A DNA stretch of 64,000 nt from Paludibacterium purpuratum (GTDB taxonomy: Bacteria > Pseudomonadota > Gammaproteobacteria > Burkholderiales > Chromobacteriaceae), in assembly GCF_004363805.1 (NCBI RefSeq), contig NZ_SNZP01000007.1, positions 1-64,000 on the forward strand, given 5' to 3'. How positions within the stretch are numbered: position 1 is the stretch's first letter; each line of letters begins with the position of its first letter. Under the pieces are notes generated by a model. That model was not told the DNA's origin. It ran no database searches and worked only from the letters and a program-made list of their open reading frames with translations. A program made the position numbers and the translations under genes. Positions 34,806-45,147 of this stretch are shown in pieces.

Positions 34806-35744
34806 ATGCCGAACCTGACTATGATCGTGCTGGCTGTGGTGCAGGGATTGACCCTGCTCTTGCTGGCGCCGTTGATGACCGGCGTGTCGCGGATGATTCG
34901 CGCGCGCATGCATTCGCGCCGCGGGCCGGGGGTGCTGCAGGACTACCGCGACGTCATTAAGTTGTTCAGGCGCCAGGACGTGGCGCCGGCCAGTGCGGGC
35001 TGCGTGTTCCGCGCCGCGCCTTACGTGATCCTCGGCGCCGTATTCCTGCTGGCGATGGCCTTGCCGGCCCTGACTCGCCACTCGCCGCTGTCGGCGCTGG
35101 CGGATCTGATCACGTTTGCCTATCTATTCGCCCTGGTGCGTTTCTTCTTCTCGCTCTCGGGGGTCGACTCCGGCAGTTCCTTCGCCGGTATCGGCGCCGG
35201 CCGCGAGCTGACGCTGGGCATTCTGGTCGAGCCGACCATGATCCTGTCGCTGCTGGTGGTGGCCCTGATCGAAGGCACAACCAATCTGGGCGCCATCGGC
35301 GCCGGCATCGGCGGCAACTATCTGCAGTCGCCGGCGGCCATCGGCCTGGCGATGCTGGCGTTCGCCTTCACGGTGTTCATCGAAATGGGCAAGCTGCCGT
35401 TCGACATGGCAGAAGCCGAGCAGGAATTGCAGGAGGGGCCGCTGACCGAGTACTCCGGTCCGTCGCTGGCCCTGCTGAAACTGGGGCTGGGGCTGAAAAA
35501 GGTGGTGATGGCGCAGTTCCTGCTGGGCGTTTTCCTGCCGTTCGGCTGTGCCGCCGCGTTGGATGCCGGTTCGTTGGCCATCGCCGCGGTGGCGCTGCCG
35601 CTGAAATTGCTGGTGGTGTTCGCGCTCGCCGGCCTGATCGAAAACAGCATGGCGCGCGGCCGCTTCCTGCTGACCTCGCGCGTCACCTGGATCGGTTTCG
35701 GGTTGGCGGCCTTGTCCTTCGTCTTCTATCTCACCGGTCTCTGA
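34806..35744 (+). CDS. hyfC: Hydrogenase-4 membrane subunit HyfC (NuoH-like)
   Basis: A 312-residue membrane protein, equivalent to HycD/NuoH, that anchors the hydrogenase arm. It has about eight hydrophobic helices and the NuoH-type loop with RRGPGVLQDYRDVIKLFRR and MGKLPFDMAEAEQELQEG. Length matches E. coli HyfC (about 315). Starts 10 bp after hyfB behind AGGAG. Confidence 0.94.
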   Translation: MPNLTMIVLAVVQGLTLLLLAPLMTGVSRMIRARMHSRRGPGVLQDYRDVIKLFRRQDVAPASAGCVFRAAPYVILGAVFLLAMALPALTRHSPLSALADLITFAYLFALVRFFFSLSGVDSGSSFAGIGAGRELTLGILVEPTMILSLLVVALIEGTTNLGAIGAGIGGNYLQSPAAIGLAMLAFAFTVFIEMGKLPFDMAEAEQELQEGPLTEYSGPSLALLKLGLGLKKVVMAQFLLGVFLPFGCAAALDAGSLAIAAVALPLKLLVVFALAGLIENSMARGRFLLTSRVTWIGFGLAALSFVFYLTGL

Positions 35745-35753
35745 GGAGCAAAC

Positions 35754-37193
35754 ATGGAAAATATCGCTCTCGCGACCATTTTGATGCCCTTCGTCGGTGC
35801 GGCGCTGGTGCTGTGCCTGCCTGAACGCATCGGCAAGTGGCTGGCCACCCTGGTCGCGCTCATGGCGTCGGTGGGTACCTTGGCGCTGGCGCAGGCCTTT
35901 GCCGCCGGCGGCAAAATAGCCTTGACCGCCGACGTGTTCTCGTTGGCGGGTATGCCGCTCATCGGCATCACCGTCGACCGCCTGAGCACGCTGGTGGCGG
36001 TGGCCGTGGTGGTGCTGGGTTTCCTGGTGGTGCTGTATTCGACCGCCTATATGTCGCAAGGCAATCGCGAGCATCCGCATGTCGCCCAGCCGCGCTATTA
36101 CGCTTATCTATTGGTGTTCATCGGCGCCATGGCCGGCCTGGTGTTGTCTTCGACGCTGCTGGGGCAACTGGTGTTCTTTGAAATCACCGGCGCGTGTTCC
36201 TGGGGGTTGATCGGCTACTACCAGAAACCCAAGGCGCTCAAGTCGGCGCTCAAGGCGCTGCTGGTCACGCATGTGGCGGCGCTCGGCCTGTATGTCGCCG
36301 CGGGCTGGCTGTTCGCCAATACCGGCTCCTTCGCGCTTGCGGGGATCGCCAGTCTGGCGCCGCAAGCCAAGATCGTGGTGTTCCTGGGTATCATGCTGGC
36401 GGCCTGGGGCAAGTCGGCGCAGCTGCCGCTGCATGTCTGGCTGCCGGACGCCATGGAGGCGCCGACCCCGGTCAGTGCCTATCTGCATGCCGCGTCGATG
36501 GTCAAGGTCGGCGTGTATATCTTCGCCCGCGCGCTGTATTCGGCGGGTGCCGTGCCGGAAGTCATCGGCTGGATCGGCGCGGTGATGGCGCTGGCGACCA
36601 TGCTGTACGGCTTCGCCATGTACCTGCCGCAGAAGGATATGAAGCGCTTGCTGGCCTACTCGACCATCGCCCAGCTGTCGTACATCTTTCTCGGCCTGTC
36701 CTTGTCGGTGTTCGGCTCACGGCTCGCCTTCGACGGCGCGGTGGCCCACATCTTCAACCACGCTTTCGCCAAGAGCCTGTTCTTCCTGGTGGCCGGGGCG
36801 CTGTCGTACACCTGCGGCACGCGCATGTTGCCCAATCTGCGCGGCGTACTGAAGAAGTCGCCCATGCTTGGGTTGTGTTTCGGCGTGGCCGCCCTGGCGA
36901 TCTCCGGTGTGCCGCCGTTCAACGGCTTCTTCAGCAAGTTCGCCATTCTGGCGGCCGGTTTCGAACTGTCGCGCGCGCACTGGCTGGTGCTGCCGCTCGT
37001 GGTGTTGGCGCTGATCGAGTCGGTGTGCAGCTTCGGCTGGTTGATGGCCTGGTTCGGCAAAGTCGTGCCGGGCGAGCCCTCCGAGGCGGTGGCCTCCGCC
37101 ACCCCGTTACCGTGGGCCATGCGCGTGGTGTTTGCCGTGCTGTTGGTGATGTGTCTGGCCTCCAGCTTCATCGCTGCGTCCTGGCTGGCTTGA
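35754..37193 (+). CDS. hyfD: Hydrogenase-4 membrane subunit HyfD (antiporter-like)
   Basis: 479 residues, the length of E. coli HyfD. A NuoN/NuoM/Mrp-like antiporter subunit with the conserved VFFEITGACSWGLIGYY, WGKSAQLPLHVWLPDAMEAPTPVSAYLHAASMV and [16 protein letters not shown] blocks. This subunit is absent from hydrogenase-3 (Hyc), so the complex is of the Hyf type with extra putative proton channels. Preceded by GAGGAG. Confidence 0.94.
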   Translation: MENIALATILMPFVGAALVLCLPERIGKWLATLVALMASVGTLALAQAFAAGGKIALTADVFSLAGMPLIGITVDRLSTLVAVAVVVLGFLVVLYSTAYMSQGNREHPHVAQPRYYAYLLVFIGAMAGLVLSSTLLGQLVFFEITGACSWGLIGYYQKPKALKSALKALLVTHVAALGLYVAAGWLFANTGSFALAGIASLAPQAKIVVFLGIMLAAWGKSAQLPLHVWLPDAMEAPTPVSAYLHAASMVKVGVYIFARALYSAGAVPEVIGWIGAVMALATMLYGFAMYLPQKDMKRLLAYSTIAQLSYIFLGLSLSVFGSRLAFDGAVAHIFNHAFAKSLFFLVAGALSYTCGTRMLPNLRGVLKKSPMLGLCFGVAALAISGVPPFNGFFSKFAILAAGFELSRAHWLVLPLVVLALIESVCSFGWLMAWFGKVVPGEPSEAVASATPLPWAMRVVFAVLLVMCLASSFIAASWLA

Positions 37194-37203
37194 GGAGGGA
37201 ATC

Positions 37204-37854
37204 ATGGATGGAATGTTGATCGTCAATAATCTGGCCGGCCTGCTGATCGTCACCTCGCTGTTGGTGATCTGCACCCAAAGCGTGCTGTCCTCGGCGCGCT
37301 GGTATGCGCTGCAGTCGCTGGTGCTGGTGGGGATTTTCCTGGCGCTGGCCACCACCCAGGGCTCGGGCGAGCTTTACCTATGGTCGCTGTCGGCGTTCGT
37401 CACCAAGGTGGTGCTGGTGCCGCTGATCATGGTGCGCACGCTGGGCCGGCTGGCCGATCGCGAAGCGCTGCCTGGCTGGCTGAGTCCGGCCTGGATGTTG
37501 TTGCTGGCGGCGGTCATCGTGATGCTGTCGTGGTTCGCCGTGTCCTCGGTCAAACTCGCCGTCGTGGCCAACCTCAAGCCCGCGCTGGCGGTGTCGTTGG
37601 GGCATTTCCTGCTGGGCCTGATGTGTATCGTTACCCAGCGCAACATTCTCAAGCAGATCTTCGGCTACTGCCTGATGGAAAACGGCGCGCATCTGACGTT
37701 GGCGCTGATGGCGAGCCGCGCGCCTGAACTGGTCGAGGTCGGGATCGCCACCGACGCGGTGTTCGCCGTTCTGATCATGGCGATTCTGGCGCGCCGGATT
37801 CAGCGCACGCTTGGCACGCTGGATGTAAAGCAACTGACCGCGTTGAAGGGTTGA
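37204..37854 (+). CDS. hyfE: Hydrogenase-4 membrane subunit HyfE (NuoK/MnhC-like)
   Basis: A 216-residue membrane protein, the same length as E. coli HyfE, with about six helices. Helices around FGYCLMENGAHLTLALMAS carry the conserved Glu of NuoK-like subunits. GAGGAGG precedes the ATG. Specific to the Hyf-type complex. Confidence 0.93.
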   Translation: MDGMLIVNNLAGLLIVTSLLVICTQSVLSSARWYALQSLVLVGIFLALATTQGSGELYLWSLSAFVTKVVLVPLIMVRTLGRLADREALPGWLSPAWMLLLAAVIVMLSWFAVSSVKLAVVANLKPALAVSLGHFLLGLMCIVTQRNILKQIFGYCLMENGAHLTLALMASRAPELVEVGIATDAVFAVLIMAILARRIQRTLGTLDVKQLTALKG

Positions 37855-37860
37855 TCAAAA

Positions 37861-39378
37861 ATGACCGCAAACCAATGGCTTTCCGTTTTGTTGTCGATTC
37901 CGCTGGTGACCTCGCTGTTGTGCTTCGCTGCGCGGCTGTTGGGTCCGGGCGCGCGAGTCGCGGCAACCACCTTGCATCTGCTCGGCACAGCGCTGCTCTT
38001 GGTGTTGTCGCTGGGGGTGGCGGGCACCGTGCTGTACGGCGGTCCGGCCACGGCACTGTCCGGCTGGCTGCACGTCGACGCGCTCGGCGCGATTTTCCTT
38101 GGCCTGTTGGGGCTGGTCGGTTTTCTCACCGGCTTCTACTCGATCGGCTATATGGGACATGAACTGGAAGAGGGCGAAATCGACGTCGGGCAACTGTGCC
38201 TGTATTTCGGCATCTTCAATCTGTTCCTGTTCACCATGCTGCTGGCCGTGACGGCCAACAACATCATCATGATGTGGGTGGCGATCGAGGCGACCACACT
38301 CGGGTCGGCCTTCCTGGTCGGCTTCTACCATCAACGTTCGTCACTGGAAGCGGCCTGGAAATACATCATCATTTGCACCGTCGGGGTGGCGTTCGGCTTG
38401 TATGGCGTGGTGCTGGTGTACTCCAATGCCGCCAGCGTGATGGGCGACCATGGCGGCGCCGTGTTCTGGACCGTGCTGATGGGGCAAGCCAAGTCGTTCG
38501 ACCCGACGCTGATGCGGCTCGCCTTCGTGTTCGTGATCATCGGCTTCGGCACCAAGACCGGCCTGTTCCCGATGCATGCCTGGTTGCCGGACGCGCACAG
38601 CGAGGCGCCCAGTCCGGTCAGTGCGCTGCTGTCGGCGGTGCTGCTCAACTGCGCGCTGTTGGTCATCATCCGCTTCTATCTGCTGGTGTCGCGCGCCATC
38701 GGCCCGGCGTTCCCGCAGATGCTGTTCATGGCGTTCGGGCTGATGTCGTTGGCGGTGGCAGCGTTCTTTATCGTATCTCAAGGTCATATGAAAAGACTCT
38801 TGGCATACTCTAGCGTGGAAAACATGGGGTTGATCGTGCTCGGTCTGGGCTTGGGCGGTCCGCTCGGCGTGTTCGCCGCGCTCTTGCACACCATCAACCA
38901 TAGCTTGGCCAAGGCGTTGCTGTTCTGCGGTTCGGGCAATGTGCTGCTCAAGTACGGCACGCCGGATCTGGGCGCGATCAAGGGGCTGCTCAAGTCGGCG
39001 CCGCTGACCGCCATGCTGTTCGGCGCCGGGGCCTTGGCATTGGGCGGCATCCCGCCGTTCAACGTGTTCTTCAGCGAATTCCTACTGGTGACGGCGGGTA
39101 TCAAGGCGGGACATGCCGGGCTGATCGTGCTGTGCCTGGTCTTGCTGACCGTGGTGCTGGCCGGTTTGGTGCGCATGGTGGCCGGCAGTCTGTTTGGGCC
39201 GGCGCCCGACCAGGTGGAACCGGGTGAACCGGGTGCCTTGACGCTGGTGCCGATGGCGGTGCTGTTGGCGTTGATGTTGATCATGGGCGTGGCCGCGCCG
39301 CGACCGGTCACCGATTTGTTGCATGCCGCGACCGCGGTGGTGCAAAACGTGGTGGCGCCGTCCGCCACGGTTCAATGA
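37861..39378 (+). CDS. hyfF: Hydrogenase-4 membrane subunit HyfF (antiporter-like)
   Basis: 505 residues (E. coli HyfF 526). The third antiporter-like subunit, with [52 protein letters not shown] and [14 protein letters not shown] blocks that carry the usual Glu/Lys/His proton-path residues. It starts 6 bp after hyfE. Its local codon use around 38760-38815 is less GC-biased than its surroundings. Confidence 0.94.
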   Translation: MTANQWLSVLLSIPLVTSLLCFAARLLGPGARVAATTLHLLGTALLLVLSLGVAGTVLYGGPATALSGWLHVDALGAIFLGLLGLVGFLTGFYSIGYMGHELEEGEIDVGQLCLYFGIFNLFLFTMLLAVTANNIIMMWVAIEATTLGSAFLVGFYHQRSSLEAAWKYIIICTVGVAFGLYGVVLVYSNAASVMGDHGGAVFWTVLMGQAKSFDPTLMRLAFVFVIIGFGTKTGLFPMHAWLPDAHSEAPSPVSALLSAVLLNCALLVIIRFYLLVSRAIGPAFPQMLFMAFGLMSLAVAAFFIVSQGHMKRLLAYSSVENMGLIVLGLGLGGPLGVFAALLHTINHSLAKALLFCGSGNVLLKYGTPDLGAIKGLLKSAPLTAMLFGAGALALGGIPPFNVFFSEFLLVTAGIKAGHAGLIVLCLVLLTVVLAGLVRMVAGSLFGPAPDQVEPGEPGALTLVPMAVLLALMLIMGVAAPRPVTDLLHAATAVVQNVVAPSATVQ

Positions 39379-39400
39379 GCCCGCGAGGAGAGTGTTGCAA

Positions 39401-41116
39401 ATGACCGTTTCGGAACAAACCAAAGTGGGCCAAAACTATGTGGATGGACTGCGCGAACGCTTTGGCGCGGCTATCCTGGATGCCGAATGGCAAACCGCGG
39501 ATCAGGTGACCGTGACCATCAAGCTCGGCAGCCTGCCTGACGTGGTCGAGTGGCTGTATTACAAACAGGGCGGCTGGCTGTCGGTGTTGTTCGGCAACGA
39601 CGAGCGTCCGCTCAACGGCCATTTCGCCGTGTATTACGTGCTGTCGATGGAAGGCATCGTCAAAAGCTGGGTGGTGGTGCGCGCGCTGGTGGAAGAACAC
39701 CGGCCCGAGTTTCCCTCGGTCACGCCGCGCGTGCCGGCGGCGGTATGGGGCGAGCGCGAAATCCGCGACATGTACGGTCTGGTCCCGGTCGGCCTGCCCG
39801 ACGAACGCCGCCTGGTGCTGCCGGACGATTGGCCGGACGATCTGCACCCGTTACGCAAGGACGCGATGGCGTACAACCAGCGCCCGGCACCGACCTCCGA
39901 CAGCGAAACCTACACCTTCGTCAACGACGCCACCGGCAGCACGCGCGACGTGCCGCTCGGCCCATTGCACATCACTTCCGACGAGCCGGGGCATTTCCGC
40001 CTGTTCGTCGACGGCGAAGACATCGTCGATGCCGACTACCGCATGTTCTATGTGCATCGCGGCATGGAGAAGCTGGCCGAGACGCGCATGGGCTACGACG
40101 AGGTGACTTTCCTGTCGGATCGGGTCTGCGGTATTTGCGGCTTTACCCACAGCGTGGCGTACAGCTCGGCGGTGGAAAACGCGCTCGGCCTGGTGGTGCC
40201 GCCGCGCGCCCAGGCGATCCGCAGTGTCTTCCTGGAGGTGGAGCGGCTGCATAGCCATCTGCTGAACCTGGGGCTCGCCAGCCACTTCGTCGGCTTCGAC
40301 ACCGGCTTTATGCAGTTCTTCCGTGTGCGCGAGAAGGCCATGACCATGGCCGAGCTGTTGACCGGCGCGCGCAAAACCTACGGCATGAACCTGATCGGCG
40401 GCGTGCGGCGCGACATCATGAAGGCCGAGCGTACCCGCACGCTGGCGCTGGTGGCCGAATTGCGCGTCGAAGTCACGCAACTGGTGGATATGCTGCTGTC
40501 GACGCCGAACCTGCGACAACGTACCGCCGGCGTCGGCATCCTCGACAAGAAGGTGGCGCGCGACTTCAGCCCGGTCGGTCCGCTGGTGCGTGCCAGCGGT
40601 TTCAAGCGCGACGTCCGTGCCGACCATGTGTACGCCGGCTACGCCAGCCTGCCGTTCGATGTGCATACGGAAGACAGTTGCGATGTGCTGGGGCGCGTGT
40701 TGATCCGCGCGCGCGAATTCTTCGATTCGCTGTCGATCATCGAATACGCCCTGGACAATCTGCCGGCGGGTCCGGTGCTGCTGGAAGGCTTCCACTATCG
40801 GCCGCACCAGTTCGCACTCGGCTTCGCCGAAGCCCCGCGCGGCGAAGACATTCACTGGGCGATGACCGGCGACAACCAAAAATTGTACCGCTGGCGTTGC
40901 CGCGCACCGACCTATGCCAACTGGCCGCCGCTACGCTATATGCTGCGCGGCAATACCGTGTCGGATGCGCCGCTGATCGTGGCCAGTATCGACCCCTGTT
41001 ACTCGTGCACCGACCGCGTGACGTTGGTGGACGTGAAAAAGAACAAGTCGACCACGGTGCCCTACAAGGAAATCGAACGCTATGGCCGCGAGCGCAAAGA
41101 CTCGCCGCTGAAATAG
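39401..41116 (+). CDS. hyfG: [NiFe] hydrogenase large subunit HyfG (group 4)
   Basis: The catalytic subunit that reduces protons to hydrogen, 571 residues. The N-terminal about 170 residues are NuoC-like and the rest is NuoD-like. Nickel ligands are in [11 protein letters not shown] and the C-terminal [10 protein letters not shown] 32-residue tail after that Arg (starting VTLVDV) is predicted to be cut by HycI after nickel insertion, as in E. coli HycE. ATG 39401 is behind GAGGAGAG, and the frame is open upstream but inside hyfF. Confidence 0.96.
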   Translation: MTVSEQTKVGQNYVDGLRERFGAAILDAEWQTADQVTVTIKLGSLPDVVEWLYYKQGGWLSVLFGNDERPLNGHFAVYYVLSMEGIVKSWVVVRALVEEHRPEFPSVTPRVPAAVWGEREIRDMYGLVPVGLPDERRLVLPDDWPDDLHPLRKDAMAYNQRPAPTSDSETYTFVNDATGSTRDVPLGPLHITSDEPGHFRLFVDGEDIVDADYRMFYVHRGMEKLAETRMGYDEVTFLSDRVCGICGFTHSVAYSSAVENALGLVVPPRAQAIRSVFLEVERLHSHLLNLGLASHFVGFDTGFMQFFRVREKAMTMAELLTGARKTYGMNLIGGVRRDIMKAERTRTLALVAELRVEVTQLVDMLLSTPNLRQRTAGVGILDKKVARDFSPVGPLVRASGFKRDVRADHVYAGYASLPFDVHTEDSCDVLGRVLIRAREFFDSLSIIEYALDNLPAGPVLLEGFHYRPHQFALGFAEAPRGEDIHWAMTGDNQKLYRWRCRAPTYANWPPLRYMLRGNTVSDAPLIVASIDPCYSCTDRVTLVDVKKNKSTTVPYKEIERYGRERKDSPLK

Positions 41117-41126
41117 GAGCCGATTC

Positions 41127-41666
41127 ATGCTCAAGCTCTTCAAAATCATTGCCGACGCGGGCGAGGCGACCGCCAAGTATCCGTTCGCACCGTTTCCGGT
41201 CAGCCCGGGATTTCGCGGCAAGCCGGAACTCGACGCGACGCAGTGCATCGCCTGCGCCGCCTGTACCACGGCTTGTCCAGCCAACGCGCTGACCATGGAC
41301 AACGACACCGCCACCGGTATCCGTACCTGGCAACTCCATCTCGGCCGCTGCATTTTCTGCGGCCGCTGCGAGGAGGTGTGCCCGACCCACGCCATCGTGC
41401 TGACGCCGACGTTCGAGTTGGCCGTGGCCAATAAGGACGATTTGCTGCAAAAAGCCAGTTTCCGTTTGCAGGATTGCTCAGCGTGCGGCCGGCCGTTCGC
41501 GCCGGCCAGGGAAATCGACTACGCGATGGCTTTGCTGCGGCAAAGCGGTGTGGCGGTGGATGAGGCGCGTCGCGCCGAGTTTGCCTGCTGCCCAGCCTGC
41601 AAGCGCGCGGCGACCGTGGCGCGCGACGCCGTATCGCAGCATCTGAGCCCGGAGGCGGAACAATGA
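41127..41666 (+). CDS. hyfH: Hydrogenase-4 ferredoxin subunit HyfH (HycF/NuoI-like)
   Basis: A 179-residue 2[4Fe-4S] subunit of the peripheral arm. Cluster motifs are [12 protein letters not shown] and [12 protein letters not shown]. Four further cysteines occur in CSACG and CCPAC near the C terminus, as in the HycF family. Its length matches E. coli HyfH (about 181). The stop overlaps hyfI in ATGA. Confidence 0.94.
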   Translation: MLKLFKIIADAGEATAKYPFAPFPVSPGFRGKPELDATQCIACAACTTACPANALTMDNDTATGIRTWQLHLGRCIFCGRCEEVCPTHAIVLTPTFELAVANKDDLLQKASFRLQDCSACGRPFAPAREIDYAMALLRQSGVAVDEARRAEFACCPACKRAATVARDAVSQHLSPEAEQ

Positions 41667-42460
41667 ACGGACCCATGCAAACCTCGAACCTGATCGTGCC
41701 GCGCGACGCCAACGGCATGCCGGTGCCGTTGACCGAAAGCGAGCACATCGCGGCGCTCAAGGGCAAGTTGCTCAAGGATATCCAGCGCTCGGCCTACGTG
41801 TATCGCGTCGACTGCGGCGGCTGCAACGGCTGCGAGATCGAGATCTTCGCCGCCATCACGCCGGTGTTCGACGCCGAGCGCTTCGGTATCAAGGTGGTGG
41901 CGTCGCCCCGGCACGCCGACATTTTGCTGTTCACCGGCGCGGTGACGCGCGCGATGCGCATGCCGGCGCTGCGCGCCTGGCAGGCGGCGCCGGATCCCAA
42001 GATTTCGGTGTCCTACGGCGCCTGCGGCTGCTCGGGCGGCATTTTTCACGATCTGTATTGCGTCTGGGGCGGCAGCGACAAAATCGTACCGGTCGACGTC
42101 TACATTCCCGGTTGCCCGCCGACGCCGGCGGCGACGCTGTATGGCTTTGCCATGGCGTTGGGGCTGTTGGATCAGAAGCTCAAGGGGACGCATCAGGTCG
42201 AGGACGAGCACCAGCGGCCGACGCTGCCGCATCCGACCATTGCGCTGGACGTGCGCGTCGAGATCGAGCGCGAGGCGCGCCGGTTGGCCGGCTATCGCAG
42301 CGGACGCCTGATCGCCGACGAATTCCTGACCCTGGTGGCGGAAAGCGAAATGCCGCTGGATGAGTGCATGAAGCACCGTCTATCCGGCGAGGACGACCCG
42401 CGCCTGGCCGAGATCCTGACGCGGCTGTGGGACATCGGCGCCGGTGTCGGCAGGGGGTGA
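41663..42460 (+). CDS. hyfI: [NiFe] hydrogenase small subunit HyfI (NuoB-like)
   Basis: A 265-residue small subunit that holds the proximal [4Fe-4S] cluster next to the NiFe site. Ligands are in [18 protein letters not shown] and YIPGCPPTP. The C-terminal third has no further cluster motifs, as in group 4 enzymes. ATG 41663 overlaps the hyfH stop. An internal Met (residue 5) is an alternative start. Confidence 0.95.
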   Translation: MNGPMQTSNLIVPRDANGMPVPLTESEHIAALKGKLLKDIQRSAYVYRVDCGGCNGCEIEIFAAITPVFDAERFGIKVVASPRHADILLFTGAVTRAMRMPALRAWQAAPDPKISVSYGACGCSGGIFHDLYCVWGGSDKIVPVDVYIPGCPPTPAATLYGFAMALGLLDQKLKGTHQVEDEHQRPTLPHPTIALDVRVEIEREARRLAGYRSGRLIADEFLTLVAESEMPLDECMKHRLSGEDDPRLAEILTRLWDIGAGVGRG

Positions 42461-42464
42461 GGCC

Positions 42465-42878
42465 ATGAGCGGCAAAGTGGTGTTTTACTCGCTGTCGAAG
42501 AAGTTTCTCGAACGCGAACAGGACCTGCCGCCCGAGGGCGCGGCACGCCAGGTGATTTATCAGACGCTGGCGCTCGGGCATCACATCGGGGTGATCGATT
42601 GTCTGAAACCGGTGTTGTCCTGCCCGCAAGACGGGTTTGAGCGTTGGGCCGCGCGCCTGCCCGACAACGAAGCGCGGCGCAAGCTCATGGGGGTGCTGAA
42701 GTTCGGCGAAATCATGATCGATGCCAGTCATATCGGCATGCTGGGCGCGGCGCTGTCCGGCGCGCGCGAGTCGTTCGCCGGCGAGGAGGCGGGATGGTAC
42801 CAGACGCTGATGGGCGCACTGGCGGCCATCGAGGCCGAGCCTGCCATGTATCTGATGGTGAAGCGTCATGACGGCTGA
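42465..42878 (+). CDS. hyfJ: HycH/HyfJ-family hydrogenase processing protein
   Basis: A 137-residue protein, the length of E. coli HyfJ and HycH, with the conserved VFYSLSKKFLER, LALGHHIGVIDCL and IMIDASHIGML segments. The family is required for maturation of the large subunit before proteolysis, and the exact action is unclear. It starts 4 bp after hyfI and overlaps hycI by 11 bp. Confidence 0.92.
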   Translation: MSGKVVFYSLSKKFLEREQDLPPEGAARQVIYQTLALGHHIGVIDCLKPVLSCPQDGFERWAARLPDNEARRKLMGVLKFGEIMIDASHIGMLGAALSGARESFAGEEAGWYQTLMGALAAIEAEPAMYLMVKRHDG

Positions 42879-43344
42879 CAATCTGATCCTGGCGGTCGGC
42901 AACGCCATGATGGGCGACGATGGCGCCGGCCCCTTGCTGGCGTCGCTGCTGCACTCGGCACCCGCCGCCGGCTGGCTGGCGATCGACGGCGGCTCGGCGC
43001 CGGAGAACGTTGCGCATAGCGTCTTGGCGGCCAAGCCGCGGCGCGTGGTGGTGTTCGACGCCGCCGACATGGGGCTCGATCCGGGCGAGATCCGCCTGGT
43101 CGACGACCGCACGATTGCCGAAATGTTTATCATGACCACGCATAACCTGCCGCTCAATTTCCTGATCGAGCGCCTGCGCGAGGAGATCGACGAGGTCTTG
43201 TTTCTCGGTGTGCAGCCCGATGTGGTGGCGTTTTATTTCCCCATGACGCCCAAGATCGACACGGCCGTGCGTGCGCTTCACGCGCGCCTGGTGGCCGGGC
43301 AGGGGCTGGATGGGTTGGCGTGGCTGTCGTCCGAGCGCCCGTAG
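42868..43344 (+). CDS. hycI: Hydrogenase maturation endopeptidase HycI
   Basis: A nickel-dependent aspartic-type endopeptidase that removes the C-terminal tail of HyfG. It is 158 residues (E. coli HycI 156). Metal-sensing acidic residues are in GNAMMGDDGAGP and VVFDAADMG, and a conserved His in MTTHNLPL. In E. coli hycI belongs to the hyc operon, and the hyf operon lacks it. Here it closes the hyf-type operon, so the locus is self-sufficient. Confidence 0.95.
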   Translation: MTADNLILAVGNAMMGDDGAGPLLASLLHSAPAAGWLAIDGGSAPENVAHSVLAAKPRRVVVFDAADMGLDPGEIRLVDDRTIAEMFIMTTHNLPLNFLIERLREEIDEVLFLGVQPDVVAFYFPMTPKIDTAVRALHARLVAGQGLDGLAWLSSERP

Positions 43345-43381
43345 GGGCGGAAAGCGTGCACCAAGCTTGATCTGACTCCGT

Positions 43382-43409
43382 TTGCCGAAAGTCCTCTGCC
43401 TGTTACAAT
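43382..43409 (+). promoter_or_regulatory. Candidate sigma-70 promoter of the activator gene
   Basis: TTGCCG (43382-43387) and TACAAT (43404-43409) are 16 bp apart, 63 bp before the activator start. It would give the regulator sigma-54-independent expression. Confidence 0.5.
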
Positions 43410-43472
43410 GCCGACGAGATCGGTTGTAGCAGGCTTTATTCCCTTTTCATTGCCCATTTTCCGAATCGACGC

Positions 43473-45119
43473 ATGGACTCCCATCTGCCTAGCCGTTTGC
43501 CCGCTGCTGCCGTGCCCGTCGCCGGGGAGCTCTCCCTCGATGCGCTGCGCCGCGAGCGCGATCACCTGCAGATCCTGGTCGATGTCACCAACGCCGTGCT
43601 GTCCACGCTGGAATTCGACGACCTGGTCGAGCAGGTGGCGCGTGCGTTGTGCCGCTATCTGGATGTTCATTTCGCCGATCTGAATCTGTTCGACGCCGAT
43701 TCGACCCGCGTCGAATCCCATGCCGCGCTATTTCTGCCCGACGGCACGCTCACGCGCGAGCAGGCCGAGTTTGCGCTCACGCATCTGCCCGGCCGCGATG
43801 CCGTGATGAACAAGCAGGTGCTGGTCTGCGATTTCGAGCGCATGCAGCTGCTAGCCGCCGAACATCGCCATGTGCGCGCCTTGCTGGCGCAGGGGTTTCG
43901 CTCGCTATGCGTGCTGCCGTTATTCTCCGGCGAACGCATCCTCGGTGCGCTGATGCTGGCCCATGGCCGCGAGGCCGCCTTCTTTCACGATAATCTGCTT
44001 TTGATGCAGCAGATCGCCGCGCGTATTGCGCTGTCGCTCGACAACGCCTTGGCCTATCAGCAGATCTCGCAGCTGAAAGATAAGCTTGCGCGGGAAAATC
44101 GCCTGCTGGCCGAAGAGATCAGCAATTACGAGAGCTTCGATGAGATCATCGGTCAGAGCGTCGCCATGTCCGAGGTGCTGGAGCAGGTGAGGATGGTGGC
44201 CGAAACCGATTCGTCCGTGCTGATCCAGGGCGAAACCGGTACCGGCAAGGAACTGATCGCACGCGCGATCCATAATTTGAGCCCGCGCAAACCGCAGCGC
44301 ATGGTGACCATGAACAGCGCGGCCATTCCGGCCGGATTGCTGGAGAGCGAGCTATTCGGCCACGAGAAAGGCGCCTTTACCGGCGCCAATGGCCAACGGC
44401 TGGGCCGTTTCGAGTTGGCGAACCAGGGGACGCTGTTTCTTGACGAGGTCGGCGATATTCCGTTGGAGCTGCAGCCCAAGCTGTTGCGCGTGCTGCAGGA
44501 GCGGGAAATCGAGCGTCTGGGCGGGCAGAAGATCATCCCGGTCGATGTGCGCGTGATCTCCGCGACCAGTTGCGATCTGTCGCAGATGATCGCCGAGAGA
44601 CGCTATCGCAGCGACTTGTTCTACCGCCTCAATGTCTTTCCGATCTGGGTGCCGCCGCTGCGCGAGCGCCCGGAAGATATCCCACTATTGGCTCGCTTCT
44701 TCGCGCACAAGTTCGCCCGCCGTCTCAAGCGCAACATCGAGTGCATCGCCGACGAAACCCTGACGCGTCTTTCGCAGCATCCTTGGCCTGGCAATGTACG
44801 CGAACTGCAGAATGTGATCGAGCGCGCCGTGATCCTGTCGCGCGGGCCCGAACTGCATCTGCCGATGGCCGATCTGCAGTCGCCGTCGACACCGCCGTCG
44901 GTCGCGCCGGCCAGGCCCGCCGGCGGCCTGGCGGCACCGTTGTCGCCCGACGACGGCAGCGAGCCGGAGCGCGAGCGCATCTTGCGCGTGCTACGCGAGG
45001 CCAACGGCATCGTGGCCGGCCCCAAAGGCGCCGCCGCGCGTCTGGGGCTCAAGCGCACGACATTGCTGTCGCGCATGCAGCGTATGGGGATTTCGGTCAA
45101 GTCGTTGGATGAATTATGA
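43473..45119 (+). CDS. Sigma-54-dependent formate-hydrogenlyase activator (FhlA/HyfR type)
   Basis: A 548-residue enhancer-binding protein. A single GAF domain (about 30-190) is followed by an AAA+ domain (GETGTGKE, ELFGHEKGAFTGA, LFLDEVGDIPLE, WPGNVRELQN) and a C-terminal Fis-type helix-turn-helix (GPKGAAARLGLKRTTLLSRM). E. coli FhlA is 692 residues with two GAF domains, so this one has a shorter sensor part and is nearer HyfR in layout. Formate is the expected effector in the family. The next gene starts only 28 bp after its stop. It probably drives both -24/-12 promoters in this window. Confidence 0.92.
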   Translation: MDSHLPSRLPAAAVPVAGELSLDALRRERDHLQILVDVTNAVLSTLEFDDLVEQVARALCRYLDVHFADLNLFDADSTRVESHAALFLPDGTLTREQAEFALTHLPGRDAVMNKQVLVCDFERMQLLAAEHRHVRALLAQGFRSLCVLPLFSGERILGALMLAHGREAAFFHDNLLLMQQIAARIALSLDNALAYQQISQLKDKLARENRLLAEEISNYESFDEIIGQSVAMSEVLEQVRMVAETDSSVLIQGETGTGKELIARAIHNLSPRKPQRMVTMNSAAIPAGLLESELFGHEKGAFTGANGQRLGRFELANQGTLFLDEVGDIPLELQPKLLRVLQEREIERLGGQKIIPVDVRVISATSCDLSQMIAERRYRSDLFYRLNVFPIWVPPLRERPEDIPLLARFFAHKFARRLKRNIECIADETLTRLSQHPWPGNVRELQNVIERAVILSRGPELHLPMADLQSPSTPPSVAPARPAGGLAAPLSPDDGSEPERERILRVLREANGIVAGPKGAAARLGLKRTTLLSRMQRMGISVKSLDEL

Positions 45120-45147
45120 TTGTCGCATCGATTTGTCGAGATTTTGT

